This document shows positions 26,985 to 34,060 of a stretch of 34,060 bases of DNA, piece after piece. Where the stretch lies: assembly GCA_938005265.1 (NCBI GenBank), contig CALLOA010000108.1, positions 1 through 34,060 on the forward strand, written 5' to 3'. The notes below the pieces were generated by a model. That model was given only the letters and a program-made list of their open reading frames with translations. It ran no database searches and was not told the DNA's origin. Source of the stretch: an uncultured Granulosicoccaceae bacterium. GTDB taxonomy: Bacteria; Pseudomonadota; Gammaproteobacteria; Granulosicoccales; Granulosicoccaceae. A program made the position numbers and the translations under genes. Numbering within the stretch: the stretch's first letter is position 1; the number at the start of each line of letters is the position of its first letter.

Positions 26985-28847
26985 TCAGATTGCCAATTGC
27001 TTGCCGCGCTTATTGCCGTATATAAAATTAACCAGCGCACGTGTGCCGACTATCGAAGTGAACATGGAAGTCAGGATACCGATTGACAGCGTTACGGCAA
27101 AGCCCTTGATTGGCCCGGTACCCAGACTGAACAACACCACGGCTGCAATCAGAGTTGTGATATTCGCATCAGCAATCGTCAGGAAAGCCTTGTTATAACC
27201 CGCGTCTATCGCATTTTGCACCGATGTGCCGGCACGCAACTCTTCACGTATTCTCTCAAAAATAAGCACATTTGCATCAACCGCCATACCGGTTGTCAGA
27301 ACAATTCCCGCTATCCCCGGCATCGTGAGCGTGGCCTGTAACATCGACAGCACGGCCACAATGAGCACCAGATTGACGACCAACGCAATACCGGTTATGA
27401 CGCCGAACACACGGTAGTACCAGGCCATAAATACCAGCACAATGGCCAGACCCGCTATCGCTGAAAGAAAGCCCTGGCGAATATTGTCAGCGCCCAGGCT
27501 GGGCCCGACTGTTCGTTCTTCAACTATTTCAACCGGCGCTTTCAACGCACCAGCGCGTAACAACAGCGCCAGGTTGGCAGCTTCGTTACTGCCCAAACCG
27601 GTGGTCTGGAAACGGTGGCTGAGTACATCACGGATGGTCGCTGAATTGATAACCTCTTCTACGCGTTCTGTCGTCCGGACGCGCTCACCATTGACTTCCT
27701 TGTAATCGATGAGGTTTTCGATATAGACCACCGCCATGAGATTTCCGACATTTTCAGCCGTTACATCCTGCATGCGTCTGGCACCCTGGCCGTCCAGATT
27801 TACAAACACCGCGGGCGAACCTGATTGCTGGTCAATGCCGGATGAGGCATCCTTGATTTGATCACCAGTAACGATGATGTCGGTGCTGAGCAAGATCGGC
27901 TGGCCTGTATCACGCTGGGTGTAGATTTTTGAACCGGGGGGGGCATTACCACTCTGACCGGCGGCAGCCCAATCAGCCGGGGTCCCTTCTACCAGTCTAT
28001 ATTCGAGGGTGGCGGTAGCACCCAGAATTTCCCGCGCCCTTGCCGGGTCCTGGATACCGGGCAATTGCACCACAATCTGCTCCAGACCCTGCTGAACTAT
28101 TATCGGCTCGGCAACCCCTAGCTCATTAACTCGATTTCGCAAGGTCGTAATGTTCTGTTGCAGTGCCGAACGTTTTTCCTCTTCAGCCGCAAATTCCGAC
28201 AAATTGGCCTCAACGTAGAAGAACTCACCCTCTTCACGCGTGCGAAAAGTAAGATCAACGCCATCACGCCGGAAGATTTCCAGCATTTTTTCTCGCGCTG
28301 CCGCATCTTTGAAACGCGCCGACAGGGAGCCATCGCGATGCCCGACTGATACACCGCGGATTCTCTCGCTGCGAAGTGCCGCACGCCAATCACCTATATA
28401 GCGCTCTTCCGTGGACTTGAGGGTCGCCTCCATATCAACCGCCATCAGAAAATGCACGCCACCGCGCAGATCCAGACCCAGATACATCGGCTTGGCAATT
28501 TTTCGCAGCCAATCCGGTGCTGCAGACACCAGATTCATCGCAACAACGTGACGACGGCTTTCCAGCACATTTTCGATCGCATCGCGTGCTTTCAGTTGAT
28601 CGCCGTCTTCTTCAAATAGCGCAACAAACCGCCCATCGTCTTCCCGAATTTCTGCACTGCCTAGACCCACCGACTGCAAGGCACGGCGCATGTCAGACTC
28701 AACCGAGTCTTCCAACACGGTTTCAGCATCTCTGGGCCCCACCTGCACAGCCTTGAAATCGCCGAACAGATTTGGCATGGCAAAGATCAGACCGACCAGC
28801 ACAATGATGCCGAGCAGTATATATTTCCAGGTTGGATACTTGTTCAT
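26985..28847 (-). CDS. secD: Protein translocase subunit SecD
   Basis: Partner of SecF in late steps of Sec export. The frame extends upstream to a TTG at 28919, but ATG 28847 (MNKYPTWKYILL, 620 aa) gives the normal SecD start just before the first transmembrane helix and I prefer it. Visible parts are LGLDLRGGVHFLMAVD after the first helix, the P1 periplasmic domain, and the C-terminal bundle with GMAVDANVLIFERIREELR and GPIKGFAVTLSIGILTSMFT. The acid residue of the proton path (Asp in VDANV) is kept. No clear ribosome site; the spacer to yajC is 295 bases. Confidence 0.96.
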   Translation of the reverse strand: MNKYPTWKYILLGIIVLVGLIFAMPNLFGDFKAVQVGPRDAETVLEDSVESDMRRALQSVGLGSAEIREDDGRFVALFEEDGDQLKARDAIENVLESRRHVVAMNLVSAAPDWLRKIAKPMYLGLDLRGGVHFLMAVDMEATLKSTEERYIGDWRAALRSERIRGVSVGHRDGSLSARFKDAAAREKMLEIFRRDGVDLTFRTREEGEFFYVEANLSEFAAEEEKRSALQQNITTLRNRVNELGVAEPIIVQQGLEQIVVQLPGIQDPARAREILGATATLEYRLVEGTPADWAAAGQSGNAPPGSKIYTQRDTGQPILLSTDIIVTGDQIKDASSGIDQQSGSPAVFVNLDGQGARRMQDVTAENVGNLMAVVYIENLIDYKEVNGERVRTTERVEEVINSATIRDVLSHRFQTTGLGSNEAANLALLLRAGALKAPVEIVEERTVGPSLGADNIRQGFLSAIAGLAIVLVFMAWYYRVFGVITGIALVVNLVLIVAVLSMLQATLTMPGIAGIVLTTGMAVDANVLIFERIREELRAGTSVQNAIDAGYNKAFLTIADANITTLIAAVVLFSLGTGPIKGFAVTLSIGILTSMFTSIVGTRALVNFIYGNKRGKQLAI

Positions 28848-28902
28848 GGGTCGTTGTAAGGCAGTGATCCCGCAACTGTCGCGGCACATTAAGTTGGGGG
28901 TG

Positions 28903-29022
28903 CTATCGGCGCAATTCAAGCAGCGGATGCTGCAATGACCTTATATCAGGAGTGTAGTTCAACACATCAGCCTGATTCGCCTGGAATGTCTGAATACCGT
29001 TATTCAGCAGAAAGCATTCCAT
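28903..29022 (-). CDS. Possible 39-codon leader ORF before secD (speculative)
   Basis: A small frame begins with ATG at 29022, with GGGTGG about 9 bases upstream, and stops with TAG at 28903-28905, 55 bases before the preferred secD ATG. The peptide begins MECFLLNNGIQTFQ and ends LQHPLLELRR. I do not recognise it and it has no signal peptide, so it does not resemble SecM or VemP in sequence. An ORF of this size can easily arise by chance. Confidence 0.2.
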   Translation of the reverse strand: MECFLLNNGIQTFQANQADVLNYTPDIRSLQHPLLELRR

Positions 29023-29047
29023 CAAAGCTGCCACCCTGTTGATTTCC

Positions 29048-29086
29048 GGCCGATATCTACCACGCTATCTACCAAGATTATCGGCC
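29048..29086. promoter_or_regulatory. 8-bp inverted repeat between yajC and secD
   Basis: GGCCGATA (29048-29055) and TATCGGCC (29079-29086) are perfect arms separated by 23 bases that contain a short duplication (TATCTACCA). No U-run follows on the minus strand. It could be an RNA hairpin between the two genes or a DNA binding site. The spacer 28848-29142 shows only this and the small ORF. Confidence 0.4.
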
Positions 29087-29142
29087 ATGGAGCCCACTGA
29101 CGGTCAGCAATGACTGGTCAGCTCCGGGCGATTTCAACAGTT

Positions 29143-29469
29143 CTACAGACTTTTCAAAGTACCTTTAGGCAACAGCGTCGCAATGGCCTGTTTCTGCACA
29201 TTGACCTCAACGCTTTCGGACACCTCGAGAGTTATAAAGGCATCATTAACTTTGGTAATGGAGCCGCCAAGGCCGCCGTTGGTCACGACTTCGTCACCTT
29301 TTTTCAAAGCTCCCACCATCGCAGCGTGCTCTTTGACCCGTTTCTGTTGAGGGCGAATAAAAAGAAAATACATTACTGCAATCATCAGCAGTAATGGCAA
29401 AAAAGTCAGTAAGCCGCCACCGGCAGGTGCAGCCCCTTGTGCGTAGGCTGGGGAAATAAAGAAATCCAC
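29143..29469 (-). CDS. yajC: Sec translocon accessory protein YajC
   Basis: Small inner-membrane protein of the SecDF-YajC complex. The 108-residue protein starts with a short periplasmic segment ending AYAQGAAPAGGG, then one transmembrane helix (LLTFLPLLLMIAVMYFLFIR, about 20-39), then the conserved cytoplasmic RPQQKRVKEHAAMVGALKKG and DEVVTNGGLGGSITKV. It lies 93 bases after tgt and before secD, the standard order. Confidence 0.96.
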   Translation of the reverse strand: MDFFISPAYAQGAAPAGGGLLTFLPLLLMIAVMYFLFIRPQQKRVKEHAAMVGALKKGDEVVTNGGLGGSITKVNDAFITLEVSESVEVNVQKQAIATLLPKGTLKSL

Positions 29470-29562
29470 GAATCTTCTCCGTTAAGGTTAACTGGGCTCG
29501 ATGGTCGCGAATTATGCCACAACTGCAGGACTCAAAGACTGTTGTCAGTGACTGCAAATAGC

Positions 29563-31874
<2,312 letters not shown>

Positions 31875-31899
31875 GCGGGCATGTTAGCAAAGGCCTCGC

Positions 31900-31928
31900 T
31901 TTACCGCATACCCAAAACTAATTACACT
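31900..31928 (+). promoter_or_regulatory. Likely promoter of tRNA-Leu(CAA)
   Basis: TTTACC (31900-31905), a 17-base spacer and TACACT (31923-31928) each match consensus at 4 of 6. Transcription would begin near 31935, about 19 bases before the tRNA. The site lies between the divergent queA and the tRNA. Confidence 0.4.
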
Positions 31929-31953
31929 ACGCACCTTGAGATTCAATCCCCCT

Positions 31954-32040
31954 GCCGGGGTGGCGGAATTGGTAGACGCGCCGGATTCAAAATCCGGTTC
32001 TGGTAACAGAGTGAGAGTTCAAGTCTCTCTCCCGGCACCA
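31954..32040 (+). tRNA. tRNA-Leu (anticodon CAA)
   Basis: Plus-strand gene beginning GCCGGGGTGGCGGAATTGG at 31954 and ending TCCCGGC, discriminator A and encoded CCA at 32040; 87 nt with a class II variable arm. The anticodon loop TTCAAAA between CCGGA and TCCGG gives CAA (Leu, UUG codons). The acceptor stem pairs with one G-T. Its last 39 bases are repeated exactly 102 bases downstream. Confidence 0.96.
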
Positions 32041-32173
32041 CTTATACTCCTTTACACCTGTAGTCAAAATCCCACCTGCAGTCAAAATCCGCCTGGGTCC
32101 AAGGGTAACAGAGTGAGAGTTCAAGTCTCTCTCCCGGCACCACTTATACTCCATTACACCTGCAGTCAAAATC
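32002..32173 (+). repeat. Tandem duplication of the tRNA-Leu 3' half and downstream flank (102-bp period)
   Basis: Bases 32002-32040, the variable arm to CCA part of tRNA-Leu, recur without change at 32104-32142. The match continues past CCA for about 31 bases (CTTATACTCC..., with two differences) to 32173. Inside, CACCTGYAGTCAAAATC is found at 32055, 32073 and 32157, so a smaller 18-bp duplication is nested in the first unit. The second copy lacks the 5' half of the tRNA and cannot make a functional tRNA. Confidence 0.9.
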
Positions 32174-32191
32174 TACCAACCCAACCTTATG

Positions 32192-32647
32192 CTATTTCCG
32201 GTGATGTTTACTCAGGTAGCGATCAAGGTGATTGGCGAAATTCTGCCGGTCTTTGGCCGACATGGGTGGCGGGCCACCACCCGTTTGCACACCGCTGCCA
32301 CGCATTACATCCATAAAATCACGCATATTCAGCTTTTGTCCGATCGTGTCGGTCGTGTACATTTCGCCGCGCGGGTTTAATGCGTGGGCGGACTTTTCCA
32401 TAACCTCTGCAGCTAGTGGAATATCACCGGTGATCACCAGATCATCAGCATCAACTTTTTGCACAATGCAGTTGTCTGCCACGTCAAACCCTTGTGATAC
32501 CTGTATCGAACGAATATGCGTTACACGGGGTGTCTTGACGGGTTGATTGGCAACAAACGTCAGCTGCACCTTGGTGCGAAGAGCTGCCTTGACCAGAATA
32601 TCCCGTATGGCAACCGGGCAGGCGTCAGCGTCAACCCAGATAGTCAT
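32192..32647 (-). CDS. yaiI: YaiI/YqxD family protein (DUF188)
   Basis: Conserved protein of 151 residues beginning [18 protein letters not shown], with the family blocks [21 protein letters not shown] and [11 protein letters not shown]. The fold is PIN-like, with acidic residues (Asp6, Asp8) where nucleases bind metal, but no reaction has been established to my knowledge. The frame opens further upstream to 32821; ATG 32647 is chosen because it matches the family start and has GGGGAG 6 bases before it. It converges on tRNA-Leu(CAA). Confidence 0.92.
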   Translation of the reverse strand: MTIWVDADACPVAIRDILVKAALRTKVQLTFVANQPVKTPRVTHIRSIQVSQGFDVADNCIVQKVDADDLVITGDIPLAAEVMEKSAHALNPRGEMYTTDTIGQKLNMRDFMDVMRGSGVQTGGGPPPMSAKDRQNFANHLDRYLSKHHRK

Positions 32648-32681
32648 GACTTTCTCCCCAAAAGGTTTTCGCGCCACGACA

Positions 32682-33044
32682 TCAGTTTGAGATAAAATAA
32701 AATTTACGCAAGGTTTCGGTGATTTCCCACGTGCACCTGGCACCCTTGGCAATGAAAAACGAGTCACCTGCTCTGAAAACTTCAACCTCACCATTTTCAT
32801 CGTTCTGCACTCGCACCACACCTGAAACCACCGTCATCATTTCATTCACCGGATAGGACTCAAACACTTCCTTACACGGGCTACACTCCCACACACCCGC
32901 GAGCACACTCTCATCTTCAGTCGCGTGATAAAAATGATTAGTCTCCAGGCTTTCAGATGTCGTAAACGCATCAGAAGCTGTGAAGTTTGACGGCACCATG
33001 CCACTGGCCGGTTCAGCTTCAAATCGTGCAATAGATTTTGTCAT
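32682..33044 (-). CDS. Small single-domain cupin protein (DUF861/cupin_3 type)
   Basis: About 120 residues from ATG 33044 ([15 protein letters not shown]), with GGAG 11 bases upstream; a second start at 33065 has no ribosome site. The sequence [26 protein letters not shown] followed by [20 protein letters not shown] is typical of the cupin group related to ureidoglycine aminohydrolase and EutQ domains. The substrate is unknown. It follows the M24 gene by 55 bases on the same strand, so a joint transcript is likely. Confidence 0.8.
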   Translation of the reverse strand: MTKSIARFEAEPASGMVPSNFTASDAFTTSESLETNHFYHATEDESVLAGVWECSPCKEVFESYPVNEMMTVVSGVVRVQNDENGEVEVFRAGDSFFIAKGARCTWEITETLRKFYFISN

Positions 33045-33099
33045 TACTATGATTGCTCCATCCATTCTATGCGCTTGATGTGATCAATCGCTGCTCACT

Positions 33100-34060
33100 T
33101 CAGATAATTACATCGTCAACTGCCTTTACATGTTCTGTAATAGGCTCATAACCCGTTTCTTTAATGATGAAACTGTCCCCTACCTGTGCCCTGAAATCCG
33201 GCACTGCAACTGAACCATCTACTGCCAGCACCATTCCTGGCTGTAACACGGTTGTATCACCGGTAACCAATTGCGGTTTTTCAAGGTAACTGTATCCGGT
33301 CGCTCGGCCACAACGAAACGGAAAATCAAATCCGGCATCGCGGATTACTCTCGCGTATTCCGCATGGACACTCTCAGCTGTCACCCCTGGCCGCAGCACA
33401 GATAGAGCAGCTTCCTGGCTTGCAACAGCCAATTCATAGACAGAGATCTGCTTGCGATCAGCAATCTCACCAATCCAGAAGGTACGATCAAACCCCAGTT
33501 TGAAACGATGAAAGTTAGTCATGCCACAGAAACAAAGGAACACGGGCTCACCCTGCTTCATGACACGTGTTGTTGCTCGATGATGCGTTTTGGTTATTTC
33601 GTCACCTGATGCCATTATCTGTAAAAAGTGAGTATTCGGTGACATGTCTTTATCGTTGTAATGCAGTTCGAGTAAACGGGCAGCTTCCCTGGTGCCCGCC
33701 TGTGACGTTGCGATCGCGACTTCGTACTCAGGCACACCATCACCGATAGCCGCCCTACCAGCATCCATCATGGCGTTCGCAACCAGCCCCGCATGTCGCG
33801 CAAGCTGTAACTCACTGGCAGATTTAATCATTCTCATTTGAACAAGTATGGGTGTGACATCAAGGAGTTCGTCACCCTGCAACTGCTCAGCTACATACGC
33901 TCGAACCACGGATGGTATACGATTTGTCTCTATGGCTATTTTCTGTTTGCCTGACAGGGCACTTGGCAGCTCCTGCCGCCATTCATTACCTGCACCGTCA
34001 TTCCATTCAGCTATTCTGTCAACACAGGCTGAGGCATGAGCGGACACCGCATCAATAGCA
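33100..34060 (-). CDS. Creatinase-like M24 (pita-bread) family protein, 5' end outside the window
   Basis: The frame stays open to the window edge, so the N-terminal part is missing; 315 residues follow the in-frame GTG at 34047. The segment LVQMRMIKSASELQLARHAG joins the N-terminal domain to the catalytic pita-bread domain as in creatinase and Xaa-Pro peptidases. The five metal ligands of M24 metallopeptidases are not in place: VFLCFCGMT has Cys where DxG is expected, KLGFDRTFWIG lacks the DxTRT aspartate, LQPGMVLAVDGSV has Asp for Glu, and RAQVGDSFII lacks the last Glu. Creatinase itself is metal-free, and the HHRATTRV segment resembles its active-site His region. The substrate cannot be told from sequence. 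Confidence 0.8.
   Translation of the reverse strand, partial: AIDAVSAHASACVDRIAEWNDGAGNEWRQELPSALSGKQKIAIETNRIPSVVRAYVAEQLQGDELLDVTPILVQMRMIKSASELQLARHAGLVANAMMDAGRAAIGDGVPEYEVAIATSQAGTREAARLLELHYNDKDMSPNTHFLQIMASGDEITKTHHRATTRVMKQGEPVFLCFCGMTNFHRFKLGFDRTFWIGEIADRKQISVYELAVASQEAALSVLRPGVTAESVHAEYARVIRDAGFDFPFRCGRATGYSYLEKPQLVTGDTTVLQPGMVLAVDGSVAVPDFRAQVGDSFIIKETGYEPITEHVKAVDDVII

Noticed and set aside
32002..32142. Attachment site pair (attL/attR) of an integrated element
   Set aside because: The repeats are only 102 bases apart, no integrase or cargo lies between them, and the identity continues beyond the tRNA; reported as a tandem duplication instead.
31936..32316. Plus-strand 126-codon ORF with AELVDAPDSKSGSGNRV, and minus-strand ORF with CRERDLNSH at 31987-32169
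   Set aside because: Both are translations of tRNA-Leu(CAA) and its duplicated 3' half; such peptides are classic misannotations.

Overview
This window is chromosomal housekeeping DNA from a gammaproteobacterium. Evidence: the order tig-clpP-clpX-lon-hupB-ppiD beside fabI; the order suhB/trmJ/iscR-iscS-iscU-iscA-hscB-hscA-fdx-iscX; the queA-tgt-yajC-secD-secF block; and a Pro-Arg-His-Leu tRNA group just upstream of tig. Base composition looks near 50% GC. I cannot name the genus. I saw no insertion sequence, phage gene, integrase, CRISPR array or rRNA.

Layout: 1-4886 (+) holds the 3' end of map, then glnD (nitrogen sensing), dapE (lysine/peptidoglycan precursor) and fabI (fatty acid synthesis). 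From 4909 to 15536 (-) runs a protein quality-control block: tig, clpP, clpX, lon, hupB, tRNA-Val, tRNA-Asp and ppiD in transcription order. From 15740 to 16509 (-) are four tRNA genes (Pro, Arg, His, Leu). From 16661 to 25042 (-) lie trmJ, cysE and the complete Fe-S cluster (ISC) locus, with a near-consensus IscR operator at the iscR promoter. suhB (25194-25997, +) diverges from trmJ. From 26018 to 31874 (-) are queA and tgt (queuosine in tRNA) and yajC, secD, secF (protein export). A tRNA-Leu(CAA) gene (+) follows at 31954; its 3' half is tandemly duplicated. A yaiI-family gene, a small cupin and a creatinase-like M24 gene cut by the window end close the sequence.

How the genes work together: trigger factor, ClpXP, Lon and PpiD form a folding and proteolysis set, and lon is preceded by a heat-shock-type promoter. 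IscS supplies sulfur to the IscU scaffold, HscA/HscB release the cluster, Fdx gives electrons, IscA and IscX assist, and IscR represses the locus when clusters suffice. CysE feeds cysteine, the substrate of IscS.

The coding content is ordinary and I did not find a clearly new system. The less ordinary signals are in the spacers: arrays of short (11-20 bp) tandem duplications in several intergenic regions, a 102-bp tandem duplication at a tRNA 3' end, a 25-bp near-perfect palindrome between clpP and clpX, and a possible 39-codon leader ORF before secD. Among proteins, Lon carries an acidic N-terminal extension plus a charged insertion, and the terminal M24 protein lacks the metal ligands of its family.
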